Shown: piece after piece, positions 36,533-45,531 of the stretch
Layout: each line of letters begins with the position of its first letter
Numbering within the stretch: position 1 is the stretch's first letter
Assembly (NCBI RefSeq): GCF_000025985.1
Contig: NC_003228.3
Span: forward strand, 558,001-622,000
Length of the DNA stretch: 64,000 nt
From: Bacteroides fragilis NCTC 9343
GTDB taxonomy: Bacteria > Bacteroidota > Bacteroidia > Bacteroidales > Bacteroidaceae
Reading direction: 5' to 3'
Program-made: the position numbers and the translations under genes
The notes under the pieces: model-generated
What the model saw: the letters and a program-made list of their open reading frames with translations, nothing else
Told to the model about the DNA's origin: nothing
Database searches by the model: none

Positions 36533-36571
36533 AAAAAAGAGGAAATCTTGCCGGAAGATTCCCTCTTTTTT
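36533..36571 (-). terminator. Rho-independent terminator of rplS
   Basis: A 17-bp stem (36533-36549 with 36555-36571) with one internal mismatch and a loop of 5. The A run of the plus strand gives the U run of the rplS transcript. It lies 26 bases after the rplS stop codon. Confidence 0.88.
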
Positions 36572-36596
36572 ATCTCGAATCGGAGAGCAGGGCTGA

Positions 36597-36950
36597 TTAG
36601 CCGTTAACTCTTTTTTCTTTGATTCTAGCTTTTTTGCCGGTAAGAGCACGCAGGTAGTACAGTTTAGCGCGACGTACTTTACCAACCTTGTTCACTTCAA
36701 TGCTGTCGATAGCCGGTGATTCGATCGGGAAAATTCTTTCTACGCCTACAGTTCCTGACATTTTACGTACAGTAAAACGTTTCTTTTCTCCGTGACCTGC
36801 AATTTTGATAACAACACCGCGGTACAACTGTACACGCTCTTTGTTACCTTCGATAATACGATATGCTACTGTTACAGTGTCTCCTGCTTTGAAGCTCGGG
36901 TGCTGTTTTCCGGTAGCGAATGCTTCTTCTGCAATTTTAATTAAATCCAT
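36597..36950 (-). CDS. rplS: 50S ribosomal protein L19
   Basis: A 117-residue protein of normal L19 length (about 115). It has [31 protein letters not shown], then [28 protein letters not shown] and [22 protein letters not shown], the diagnostic L19 blocks. It sits at the 30S-50S interface of the ribosome. Here it is a single-gene transcript with its own terminator, not joined to trmD and rimM as in many other bacteria. Confidence 0.98.
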   Translation of the reverse strand: MDLIKIAEEAFATGKQHPSFKAGDTVTVAYRIIEGNKERVQLYRGVVIKIAGHGEKKRFTVRKMSGTVGVERIFPIESPAIDSIEVNKVGKVRRAKLYYLRALTGKKARIKEKRVNG

Positions 36951-37049
36951 TGTTGTTTATTATTAAATTGTTTTATCGTTACAACGCAACATACCAGGCA
37001 ACTCTCTCCTGACAGCGATTGCGCGAAAGCGGTGCAAAGTAACGAATTA

Positions 37050-37082
37050 TTTGCCGGATAGCCAAATGTTTTTGTATATTTG
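37050..37082 (+). promoter_or_regulatory. Promoter of the nucleotidase pair
   Basis: TTTG at 37050-37053 and TATATTTG at 37075-37082, spaced 21 bases, match the Bacteroides -33/-7 pattern (TTTG, TAnnTTTG). The ATG follows 24 bases later. Confidence 0.65.
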
Positions 37083-37106
37083 TAGCATTATTAAGTACTT
37101 AAGGAT

Positions 37107-37895
37107 ATGAAACAAAATTACGCAAAGATTATTTCAGGATTCATTCTGGCGGGGTTGCTGACATTTAGTTCTTGTCAGTCGACGCATGAGATGGCAAAAA
37201 CCGATTACCAGATTGCCAAAGTAGAGGGAAGGATGATTGACATTGACGCCAAATGGGACACCCATCCCGATGCAGATGCCGTGGCAATATTAAAGCCTTA
37301 TAAAGAAAAAATAGACAACATGATGTATGAGGTGATTGGTAGCAGCGAGCAGAAGATGGACAAAGGACATCCCGAGAGCTTGCTTTCCAATCTTGTAGCG
37401 GAAGTATTGCGTCAGGCTGCAACCAAGGTGCAGGACAAGCCGGCAGACATGGGACTGGTGAATATGGGAGGATTGCGTAATATTTTGCCTGCCGGAGATA
37501 TTACGGTGGGAACGGTATATGAGATATTGCCATTCGAAAATTCGCTTTGTGTAATGAAGATGAAAGGAACACACCTGAAAGCATTGCTCACAAGCATTGC
37601 ATCGTTGAAAGGAGAAGGGGTGAGCGGTATCCGAATGGAAATTACCAAGGATGGAAAATTACTGAATGCTACGGTGGGCGGCCAGCCGATCGATGACAAT
37701 AAGCTGTATACCGTGGCGACAATCGATTATCTGGCTGACGGTAATGGAAGTATGGAGGCTTTCTTGCAGGCTGATGATCGTGTGTGTCCCGAGGGAGCCA
37801 CGTTACGCGGGCTTTTTCTTGATTACGTGAGACAGCAGACTGCTGCCGGAAAGAAGATCACTTCGGCACTGGATGGCAGAATCACTGTGAAATAA
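37107..37895 (+). CDS. 5'-nucleotidase C-terminal domain lipoprotein
   Basis: A 262-residue protein with a lipoprotein signal (GLLTFSSCQ, lipidated Cys near residue 23). The mature part is the 5'-nucleotidase C-terminal (substrate-binding) domain: ESLLSNLVAEVLRQAA, DMGLVNMGGLRNILPAGDITVGTVYEILPFENSLCVMKMKG and DNKLYTVATIDYLADGNGSM. The metal-binding catalytic half is absent; it is encoded by the next gene, 39 bases downstream. Together the two probably act as one split periplasmic nucleotidase/phosphoesterase. Confidence 0.88.
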   Translation: MKQNYAKIISGFILAGLLTFSSCQSTHEMAKTDYQIAKVEGRMIDIDAKWDTHPDADAVAILKPYKEKIDNMMYEVIGSSEQKMDKGHPESLLSNLVAEVLRQAATKVQDKPADMGLVNMGGLRNILPAGDITVGTVYEILPFENSLCVMKMKGTHLKALLTSIASLKGEGVSGIRMEITKDGKLLNATVGGQPIDDNKLYTVATIDYLADGNGSMEAFLQADDRVCPEGATLRGLFLDYVRQQTAAGKKITSALDGRITVK

Positions 37896-37934
37896 AAACG
37901 TTATAGATTATAAAACGATAAAATCCAGTAAATT

Positions 37935-38807
37935 ATGATATTCCCAATCAATAAAAAACATACGTTCTTTTCCAAGGAAAAGACACTTCTAACTTTCTTT
38001 TTTATTCTCTTTATTTCTTTTTCTGCATTTGGGCAGCAGGATAAAAAGCTGATTCTTCTGCAGACCAGTGATGTGCATAGCCGCCTGGAACCTATCAATC
38101 AGGAAGGTGACCGGAATTATGATAAAGGCGGATTCGTACGTCGTGCCACATTTGTGAAGGAGTTCCGCAAAGAGCATCCCGATATGTTATTGTTCGATTG
38201 CGGAGATATTTCGCAGGGGACACCTTATTATAATATGTTCCAGGGTGAAGTCGAAGTGAAGATGATGAACGAAATGAAGTATGATGCCATGACTATCGGT
38301 AATCACGAATTTGATTTTGATCTGGATAATATGGCCCGTTTATTCCGGATGGCTGATTTTCCGGTGGTTTGCGCTAATTATGATGTAAGTGCTACGGTGC
38401 TTAAAGACTTGGTGAAACCGTATGTCGTCTTTGAAAGAGACGGTGTCAAGATCGGAGTTTTGGGATTGGGTTGCCAGCTTGAAGGCATGGTACAAGCCAA
38501 TAAGTGTGTAGGAGTGGTTTACAATGATCCGGTAACTGTAGCGAACGAAGTGGCTGCTGTCCTGAAAGAAAAAGAGGGATGTGACGTAGTGGTTTGTCTT
38601 TCTCATCTGGGTGTGCAGTATGACGAGAATCAGTTGATCCCTAAAACACGTAATATCGATGTTGTTCTCGGAGGCCATTCGCATACATTCATGAAAGGTC
38701 CCAAGACTCTCCTCAATATGGATGGCAAGAATGTGTCGCTGATGCATACCGGTAAGAGTGGTATCTATGTAGGGCAGATGGACTTAACACTTGAAAAAAA
38801 GAAATAA
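37935..38807 (+). CDS. 5'-nucleotidase N-terminal metallophosphoesterase domain
   Basis: A 290-residue protein with an N-terminal membrane/signal segment (LLTFFFILFISFSAFG). It carries all metallophosphatase metal motifs: LLQTSDVHSRLEP, FDCGDISQGTPYY, TIGNHEFDFD, CLSHLGVQYDE and VVLGGHSHTF. Classical bacterial UshA/NT5E enzymes fuse this domain to the C-terminal domain in one chain of about 550 residues; here it ends after the metal domain and the C-terminal partner is the preceding gene. It probably hydrolyses nucleoside 5'-phosphates or UDP-sugars in the periplasm. Confidence 0.88.
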   Translation: MIFPINKKHTFFSKEKTLLTFFFILFISFSAFGQQDKKLILLQTSDVHSRLEPINQEGDRNYDKGGFVRRATFVKEFRKEHPDMLLFDCGDISQGTPYYNMFQGEVEVKMMNEMKYDAMTIGNHEFDFDLDNMARLFRMADFPVVCANYDVSATVLKDLVKPYVVFERDGVKIGVLGLGCQLEGMVQANKCVGVVYNDPVTVANEVAAVLKEKEGCDVVVCLSHLGVQYDENQLIPKTRNIDVVLGGHSHTFMKGPKTLLNMDGKNVSLMHTGKSGIYVGQMDLTLEKKK

Positions 38808-38874
38808 GAGGACGTTGTAAAAATCTGTGGCGGATTCCTGAAATACCGTCTATGAAATACCTCCCAGACAAACT

Positions 38875-41865
38875 ATGCTAAAACAACTACTAACAGTTGT
38901 GTTTCTGCTGAGTGCAGGCACTTTGTGGGCACAACAAGCTGCAGGACTTCTGCCTGTACAGGAAGATACACATTGCAAAGAATGGGTAGAGCAGACGCTC
39001 TCCCGTATGAAACTGAAAGATAAAGTCGGGCAATTATTTGTTTATACCCTGGCTCCACGAGCAGATAAAGATACTGAAAAGTTAGTGGGCAAACTGACCC
39101 GCAAGTTCAAAGTCGGGGCCTTTCTGTACTCTGAGGGAACAGTAGAAGATCAGGCAAACCTGACCAACTATGCGCAACGCCAGTCGAAAATTCCATTAAT
39201 GATTACCTTTGATGGTGAGTGGGGACTCGCCATGCGATTGGAAAATACACCGGTGTTTCCACGTAATGCAGCATTGGGCTGTATCAGCGACAATACCTTG
39301 ATTGAGGCTTATGGGCAGGAAGTGGCGCGTGAGCTTCGTGAGATAGGTGCGCACGTTAATTTTGCTCCGGATGCGGATGTTAATACCAATCCTGAAAATC
39401 CGGTCATCCATGTCCGTTCGTTTGGTGAAAATCCGAAAACTGTGGCTGAGAAAGTAATAGCTTATGGGCGTGGATTGGAGACCGGTGGCATTTTGTCTGT
39501 CTCCAAGCATTTCCCGGGACATGGTGACACGGATGTCGACTCACACCAGGCATTGCCTGCCGTTTATTATAATCGTGCACGGCTGGACAGTGTGGAACTG
39601 TATCCTTTTAAAGAAGCCATTCAGGCAGGATTGGGAGGTGTGATGGTGGGACACTTACAAGTGCCGGCCTTAGAACCTGACCGGATTACCCCTTCTTCAT
39701 TGTCACATAGCATTGTGACGGATCTATTGAGAGGAGAGTTGGGATTCAATGGATTGGTATTTACCGATGCGCTCGCCATGAAAGGAGTAGCTGCCGAATC
39801 GGATGTAACAGTGAAGGCTCTGAAGGCCGGTAATGATATGGTGCTGGTACAGCAAAATGTAGAAAAAGCACAAGAGAGTGTGGTGCAAGCCATAAAAGAC
39901 GGACGTCTCACGATGGAAGAAATAGATGCGAAATGCCGTAGAATTCTGGCGTATAAATATCGTTTGGGATTAAGCAGGCGACCGATGATTCCGGTAGACG
40001 GATTGAGTGACCGTATTCATACTCCTGAAGCGCAGGCTTTGGTAACCAAGCTGCGTACGTCGGCAGTGACCGTACTTGGGAATTATTTTCAGATCCTTCC
40101 TCTTACTGCAACAAAGGGTGAGATAGCCGTATTAACAGTGGGAGATGAAGGCAGCGATGCTTCTTTCATCGAGGGGTTACGTAGTGAATTACCATTAAAA
40201 ACATTCCGGATGGATAAAAATACCGGGGAAGAAGAGCGGCGGAAGATAGTGAAAGAACTGGGAAACTATCGGAGGGTGGTTGTCTGTATAACGGTGCAGG
40301 ATAAAGAAGCGGGTGAGTATCGTTCGTTTTTTGCCGGGTTCAGGCCCCAAGCTCCTGTGGTCTACGCTTTCTTTACTTCCTATCGGGCACTGGCGTCGTT
40401 TGAAGAGGCTGCCGCCCGTTCGGCTGCTGTTGTCCTGGCACATTCCGGTGAGGAGGATTTGCAACGCTATGTAGCCGATGTGGTGTTGGGCAAAGCTTCG
40501 GCAACGGGACGTTTATCCATGCGTATCGGCAATACATTTGCAGCCGGTTCCGGTGTAGATGTGATATCCGGTAGCCCAGCGGGCATAGCACCCGAAGATT
40601 ATGGTTTGAAATCATACAGACTCCACCGGATAGACTCGGTGGTAGCTGCCGGGCTGGCGGCGAAAGCCTTTCCCGGATGCCAGGTGTTGGTATTGCGGCA
40701 TGGACAACCGGTATATGATAAATGTTTCGGCACTCACTCTGTAACAGACACTACTCCGGTACGGGCGACCGACCTTTTCGATCTCGCTTCATTGACTAAA
40801 ACCAGTGCCACACTGCTGGCCGTGATGAAACTCTATGATCAGGGACGGATCGAGTTGACAGATGCTGTCTCTAAATACGTGCCTGCTTTGCGGGCTACGA
40901 ACAAAAAGAATATCACAATCAGGGAACTGTTGTTACATGAATCCGGACTGGTGCCTTATATTCGTTTTTATCGTGATGCAATCGATGAATACTCGGTGAC
41001 CGGCCCTTTTACACAAGGATTTGTAGACGAGTGGCACCATACCCGTATGGGAGAATATACTTATGCCTGTTCCGATTTCAAGTTTAAGAAAGGATTGGTT
41101 TCTGCAACAAAAACCTCCGGGCATACGTTGCAGATAGCCGATGGATTGTGGCTGGACAAGAAATTTAAAGCTGCGATGATGAAGAGTATTGCGCAGTCGG
41201 AACTCGACCGTAAACGTTTTGTATATAGTGATATCGGATTTATCCTGTTGCAACAGGTGGTGGAAGCCGTTACCGGCAAGACACTCGATGCTTATTTAGT
41301 TTCAGAGTTTTATCGGCCTATGGGATTGGAACATACATTGTTCCAACCTTTAAACCGTTATAAGAAAGCGGATATTATGCCGACTGCTGCCAATGATTAC
41401 TTACGTCGGCAGGATCTTTGCGGATATGTGTATGATGAAGCTGCCGCCTTTATGGGAGGCGTAAGTGGCAATGCCGGATTGTTTTCAACGGCCCAAGAGT
41501 TGGGAAAAATCTATCAGATGATTCTGAATGAGGGTGAACTGGATGGAAAACGCTATCTTCGGCCGGAAACCTGCCGTATATTTACTACGGAGAAATCAGC
41601 TGTCAGTCATCGTGGACTGGGGTATGACAAACCTAATCTGAAGGATCCGAAAGCAAATGCCTGTGCATCTTCGGCTCCGGCTTCTGTTTATGGGCATACC
41701 GGCTTTACGGGTACTTGTGCTTGGGTTGATCCGGAGAACGACCTGGTCTATATCTTCCTGAGTAATCGTCTTTGTCCCGATGCCTGGAATGGAAAGCTGA
41801 ACAGCATGAAGATACGACAAGCAATCCAGGAAGTGATTTATCAGTCGTTATATACACCGGAATAG
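38875..41865 (+). CDS. GH3 (NagZ-like) and serine beta-lactamase-fold fusion protein, copy 1
   Basis: A 996-residue secreted protein (signal peptide MLKQLLTVVFLLSAGTLWAQ). The N-terminal GH3 barrel (about 30-370) has the NagZ-type loop KHFPGHGDTDVDSH, whose His/Asp pair is the acid/base, and nucleophile Asp in FTDALAMKGV. A GH3 C-terminal beta/alpha domain (about 390-580) follows. The serine hydrolase domain (about 600-990) has the SxxK motif SLTK, Tyr motif YSDIGF and HTGFTG as third motif. The GH3 half suggests release of N-acetylglucosamine from muropeptides; the second half resembles DD-peptidases and esterases. It probably acts on cell-wall fragments in the periplasm. A paralogue follows 29 bases later. 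Confidence 0.9.
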   Translation: MLKQLLTVVFLLSAGTLWAQQAAGLLPVQEDTHCKEWVEQTLSRMKLKDKVGQLFVYTLAPRADKDTEKLVGKLTRKFKVGAFLYSEGTVEDQANLTNYAQRQSKIPLMITFDGEWGLAMRLENTPVFPRNAALGCISDNTLIEAYGQEVARELREIGAHVNFAPDADVNTNPENPVIHVRSFGENPKTVAEKVIAYGRGLETGGILSVSKHFPGHGDTDVDSHQALPAVYYNRARLDSVELYPFKEAIQAGLGGVMVGHLQVPALEPDRITPSSLSHSIVTDLLRGELGFNGLVFTDALAMKGVAAESDVTVKALKAGNDMVLVQQNVEKAQESVVQAIKDGRLTMEEIDAKCRRILAYKYRLGLSRRPMIPVDGLSDRIHTPEAQALVTKLRTSAVTVLGNYFQILPLTATKGEIAVLTVGDEGSDASFIEGLRSELPLKTFRMDKNTGEEERRKIVKELGNYRRVVVCITVQDKEAGEYRSFFAGFRPQAPVVYAFFTSYRALASFEEAAARSAAVVLAHSGEEDLQRYVADVVLGKASATGRLSMRIGNTFAAGSGVDVISGSPAGIAPEDYGLKSYRLHRIDSVVAAGLAAKAFPGCQVLVLRHGQPVYDKCFGTHSVTDTTPVRATDLFDLASLTKTSATLLAVMKLYDQGRIELTDAVSKYVPALRATNKKNITIRELLLHESGLVPYIRFYRDAIDEYSVTGPFTQGFVDEWHHTRMGEYTYACSDFKFKKGLVSATKTSGHTLQIADGLWLDKKFKAAMMKSIAQSELDRKRFVYSDIGFILLQQVVEAVTGKTLDAYLVSEFYRPMGLEHTLFQPLNRYKKADIMPTAANDYLRRQDLCGYVYDEAAAFMGGVSGNAGLFSTAQELGKIYQMILNEGELDGKRYLRPETCRIFTTEKSAVSHRGLGYDKPNLKDPKANACASSAPASVYGHTGFTGTCAWVDPENDLVYIFLSNRLCPDAWNGKLNSMKIRQAIQEVIYQSLYTPE

Positions 41866-41894
41866 TGGAAGTGAATGGCTTTTTACAATATAAA

Positions 41895-44800
41895 ATGAAA
41901 AGAAGATATTTATTGGCTGGTTTAGTTGTATCAGCGCTTTTGGGAGTAGGAGCGAAAGTTCCTGCTTCTATGGATGCCCCTGTCCGTGAGGTTTTTCATA
42001 CTCCTCCCGGTATGTCTGCTCCTATAGAACCTTTGTTGCTTTATCAGGCTTCCCAGGATGAAAAGTGCCGTCACTGGGTAGATTCTGTCTACAATCGGAT
42101 GAATCTGAGAGAGAAGGTGGGGCAATTGTTTATTTACACCATTGCGCCCGTGCAGACCAAGCGTAATATGCAGTTGTTGCGTGATGCGGTTCATACTTAT
42201 AAAGTCGGTGGATTACTTTTTTCCGGCGGAAAGATACAGAATCAGGCTACATTGACCAACGAAGCGCAACGGATGGCCCGCTGTCCGCTGCTGATTACCT
42301 TTGATGGTGAATGGGGGCTTTCCATGCGTTTGCGTGGTACTCCTGTCTTTCCGAGAAACATGGTATTAGGATGTATCCAGGACAACCGTTTGATTTATGA
42401 ATATGGGCGGGAGATGGCCCGACAGTGTCGTGAGATGGGAGTGCAAGTCAATTTTGCTCCGGTGGCAGATGTGAATATCAATCCGGACAATCCGGTCATC
42501 AATACCCGTTCGTTTGGTGAAGATCCGGTGAAAGTGGCCGATAAGGTGATTGCTTACGCTTCGGGGCTGGAGAGTGGTAAAGTCCTTTCTGTCTGCAAGC
42601 ATTTTCCGGGACATGGTGATACGGACGTGGATTCTCATAAGGCACTGCCTGTGTTACCATTTACGCGCGAGCGCTTGGACAGTGTTGAACTGTATCCTTT
42701 TAAAGAAGCTATTCGTGCCGGGGTCAGTGGTATGATGGTAGGACACTTGCAGGTACCTGTCATCGAGCCTATAGGTGATTTGCCTTCATCCTTATCCCGT
42801 AATGTGGTTTATGGACTTCTGACCGAGGAATTGGCATTTAAGGGACTTATCTTTACCGATGCCCTTGCTATGAAGGGAGTTGCCGGCAATAAGAGCGTAT
42901 GTTTGCAAGCTTTGCAAGCCGGGAATGATCTGGTGCTGGCTCCCCGCAGGCTGAAAGAAGAAATGGACGCTGTATTGGAAGCGGTGGAAAAAGGAGAACT
43001 TCCGGAAGAAGAAATTAATGCAAAATGTCGGAAAGTACTCACTTACAAATATATTTTGGGGCTGGAACGTAAACCGTTTGTGAAACTATCGGGATTGGGA
43101 ACCCGTATTAATACACCTCAGACACGTGATTTGATTAGCAGGCTGAATCTGGCTGCAATTACTGTGCTGAATAATAAAAATGATGTATTGCCTTTGCATC
43201 CCGATCTGAAAGAGGCGGCCATACTGAATGTAGGCAAACCGGAAGAGATTGAGCCTTTTGACCGCAAAATGAAAAAGTATACTTCATTTGCCCGTTTTCA
43301 ATTGCGTAAAGATCTGCCGGAAGCCGAGCAACAAAAGTTGCGTGACTCTCTTGCTGCCTACCGGCGTGTTATCGTTACTGTGACAGAGCAGCGCCTTGCT
43401 CCCTATCAGTCGTTTTTCGCCAAGTTTGCTCCGGAATCTCCTGTAATATATGTATTCTATACGCCGGCTAAGTCGATGTTACAGATACAGCGGGCTGTAT
43501 CGGCTGCTGAGGCTGTGGTATTGGCTCATGCCTCTCGTGACGACGTTCAGGAACGTGTGGCTGATTTACTTTTCGGTAAAGCAACGGCAGATGGAAGACT
43601 GTCGGCCAGTATTGGCGGATTGTTTCCTACCGGTTCGGGTGTTACGATTACTCCGCATACTCCTTTCCACTTTGTACCCGAAGAATATGGAATGAAATCG
43701 GAAGTGCTCCGCCGTATCGACACGATTGCTTTGGAGGGAATCAAGGAGGGAGCTTATCCCGGTTGTCAGGTTCTGGTGATGAAGGATGGCAAAGCTTTGT
43801 ATGACCGGTGCTTCGGATACCATACAGATACAAATAGCGAGAAAGTGAAGCCGACGGATATTTATGATTTGGCTTCTCTGTCTAAAACAACAGGAACGTT
43901 GTTGGCCATAATGAAGCTTTATGATAAAGGTCGTTTCAATCTGACCGATAAAGTTTCAGATTATCTGCCTTTCCTGCGCAAGACGAATAAAGAGAACCTG
44001 ACCATTCGTGAATTGCTCATGCATCAGTCTGGCTTACCTTCCGGTCTGCTTTTCTATCAGGAGGCCATTGACGGGAAAAGCTATAAAGGTTCGCTGTTCA
44101 AGCAGTCGAAAGATGCCTTACATACGGTACGGTTGGGTGTCCGTACCTGGGGAAATCCAAGATTCCGGTTTAATAAGGGGATGGCGTCTAAAGAGAAGAA
44201 CGGTGATTATACTCTTCAGGTTTGTGACAGTTTATGGTTGAACCGGTCGTTCCGTGAAGAGATACGGAAGAAAATAGCCGAAGCACCGTTAAAAGACAAG
44301 AGTTATCGTTATAGTGATGTCGGGTTTATCTTGTTGCAGATGCTTGCAGAAGAGCTTAGTGGAAAACCGATGGATGAATATTTATGGCAAGAGTTCTATC
44401 AGCCGATGGGATTGGAACATACTGCCTATCTGCCGTTGCGTTACTTCGATAAAAAAGAGGTAGTACCTTCTGCAGTAGACCGTTTCCTGCGTAAGACTAC
44501 TTTGCAGGGATTTGTCCATGATGAGTCGGCTGCTTTCCAGGGGGGAATTTCGGGTAATGCGGGGCTTTTCTCTAATGCTCGTGAAGTCGGACGTATTTAT
44601 CAGATGTTGCTCAATGGAGGTGAGTTGGATGGAAGACGTTATCTCAGCAAGGAAACTTGTGCTCTATTCACTACCGAAAAGTCTAAAATCAGCCGTCGCG
44701 GTTTAGGTTTTGATAAGCCGGATGTGGTGAATGAAAGTAAAAGTCCGTGCGCTGCTTCTGTTCCGGTTACTGTTTATGGGCATACCGGATTTACAGGAAC

Positions 44801-44948
44801 TTGTGCCTGGGTAGATCCCGACAATGGCTTGATTTATGTATTTCTTAGTAATCGTACCTATCCCGATGCTTGGGTGAACAAATTATCTAAACTTGAGATT
44901 AGGGAAAAAATTCAAGAAACGATTTACGAAGCGATGAAAGAAAAGTAA
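41895..44948 (+). CDS. GH3 (NagZ-like) and serine beta-lactamase-fold fusion protein, copy 2
   Basis: A 1017-residue paralogue of the preceding gene. I start it at ATG 41895 (MKRRYLLAGLVVSALLGVGA, signal peptide); the frame is open into the upstream gene but that part overlaps its coding end. The same motifs are present: KHFPGHGDTDVDSH, FTDALAMKGV, SLSKTT (SxxK), YSDVGF, HTGFTGTCAW. Both active sites are therefore intact. The spacing of 29 bases implies one transcript. Retention of two full-length copies suggests different muropeptide or glycan specificities. Confidence 0.9.
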   Translation: MKRRYLLAGLVVSALLGVGAKVPASMDAPVREVFHTPPGMSAPIEPLLLYQASQDEKCRHWVDSVYNRMNLREKVGQLFIYTIAPVQTKRNMQLLRDAVHTYKVGGLLFSGGKIQNQATLTNEAQRMARCPLLITFDGEWGLSMRLRGTPVFPRNMVLGCIQDNRLIYEYGREMARQCREMGVQVNFAPVADVNINPDNPVINTRSFGEDPVKVADKVIAYASGLESGKVLSVCKHFPGHGDTDVDSHKALPVLPFTRERLDSVELYPFKEAIRAGVSGMMVGHLQVPVIEPIGDLPSSLSRNVVYGLLTEELAFKGLIFTDALAMKGVAGNKSVCLQALQAGNDLVLAPRRLKEEMDAVLEAVEKGELPEEEINAKCRKVLTYKYILGLERKPFVKLSGLGTRINTPQTRDLISRLNLAAITVLNNKNDVLPLHPDLKEAAILNVGKPEEIEPFDRKMKKYTSFARFQLRKDLPEAEQQKLRDSLAAYRRVIVTVTEQRLAPYQSFFAKFAPESPVIYVFYTPAKSMLQIQRAVSAAEAVVLAHASRDDVQERVADLLFGKATADGRLSASIGGLFPTGSGVTITPHTPFHFVPEEYGMKSEVLRRIDTIALEGIKEGAYPGCQVLVMKDGKALYDRCFGYHTDTNSEKVKPTDIYDLASLSKTTGTLLAIMKLYDKGRFNLTDKVSDYLPFLRKTNKENLTIRELLMHQSGLPSGLLFYQEAIDGKSYKGSLFKQSKDALHTVRLGVRTWGNPRFRFNKGMASKEKNGDYTLQVCDSLWLNRSFREEIRKKIAEAPLKDKSYRYSDVGFILLQMLAEELSGKPMDEYLWQEFYQPMGLEHTAYLPLRYFDKKEVVPSAVDRFLRKTTLQGFVHDESAAFQGGISGNAGLFSNAREVGRIYQMLLNGGELDGRRYLSKETCALFTTEKSKISRRGLGFDKPDVVNESKSPCAASVPVTVYGHTGFTGTCAWVDPDNGLIYVFLSNRTYPDAWVNKLSKLEIREKIQETIYEAMKEK

Positions 44949-44977
44949 TCATTACATATATAGGTCTATTATACATC

Positions 44978-45010
44978 AATTCCTGATAGAGCGTTGCTCC
45001 GTCAGGAATT
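44978..45010 (+). terminator. Terminator after the GH3 fusion pair
   Basis: A 9-bp stem aattcctga/tcaggaatt (44978-44986 with 45002-45010), extended outward by tatacat/gtgtata-like pairing and inward by gagc/gctc. It is followed by a short T-rich stretch. Confidence 0.6.
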
Positions 45011-45168
45011 TGTGTATAACGTCCTATGGTTCATGATGTTTGATATGCTGATATTTCTATTTAGTACTATTGATCCACCGGGATATTCAGGTTATAAATA
45101 TGGGTTTCACTTTCTAAATGTAAAGAAATAAGTTTGAGAATAGTCAGGGATGGAGAAAAGTATTAAAA

Positions 45169-45252
45169 TTAATAGTAAAATGAGTGCCCTACTCTAAGTT
45201 CTATCAGAACTTTCCGAAAGGAGTTAGGGGAAATTGGAGAGCATTTTCTCAT
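45169..45252 (-). other. 27-codon stub frame holding the displaced susC start
   Basis: On the minus strand an ATG (45252-45250) opens a frame MRKCSPISPNSFRK that crosses inverted repeat 1 and stops at 45169 after 27 codons. In the present orientation it encodes only a short peptide. In the inverted orientation its first 13 codons join the SusC frame. It is therefore better read as the detached 5' end of susC than as a gene. Confidence 0.75.
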
Positions 45253-45531
45253 AAGTATTAATATTTAATTGGTTTTTAGATAGTGAGATAGGACTAATTG
45301 AGAAGACTTCTATATGTGTCTGTTTACCCTCTTGATCCTACTTTTCTACCTGTATTAGATTTAACTTTCGAAGACAAAGTTAACTGTATTTTTTATAAAT
45401 ACAATAAACAATACTAAAAAATAATATAAAATAAATCTTTTATTGATTTGTTTTTCTACCTAATATAAATGATAAAGTAATATAAAAAGAAAAGTAATCC
45501 TTTCATGTCATTTTAAGTTCTGATAGGACTT
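45196..45531. repeat. Invertible DNA segment (phase-variation switch) in OFF orientation
   Basis: Inverted repeat 1 at 45196-45212 (aagttctatcagaactt) and repeat 2 at 45515-45531 (aagttctgataggactt) are reverse complements at 16 of 17 positions. They flank 302 bp (45213-45514). Each repeat is itself nearly palindromic, as expected for a recombinase core site. The segment carries a promoter and a start codon directed away from susC. Inverting it creates an uninterrupted ATG-start signal peptide in frame with SusC. B. fragilis is known to switch SusC/SusD expression by such inversions using tyrosine site-specific recombinases. No recombinase gene is present in this window. Confidence 0.88.
45375..45382 (-). 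promoter_or_regulatory. Promoter inside the invertible segment
   Basis: The minus strand reads TAACTTTG, a full TAnnTTTG match, with ATTG 19 bases upstream as a -33-like element. It points away from susC now. After inversion it would lie about 120 bases before the restored susC ATG. Confidence 0.7.

Noticed and set aside
45505..45516. Simple nonsense mutation in susC (ATG 45505, two codons, then TAA before the signal peptide)
   Set aside because: ATG-TCA-TTT-TAA lies in frame and could suggest a point mutation. But the flanking inverted repeats and the perfectly matching start on the opposite strand explain the break better as an inversion.
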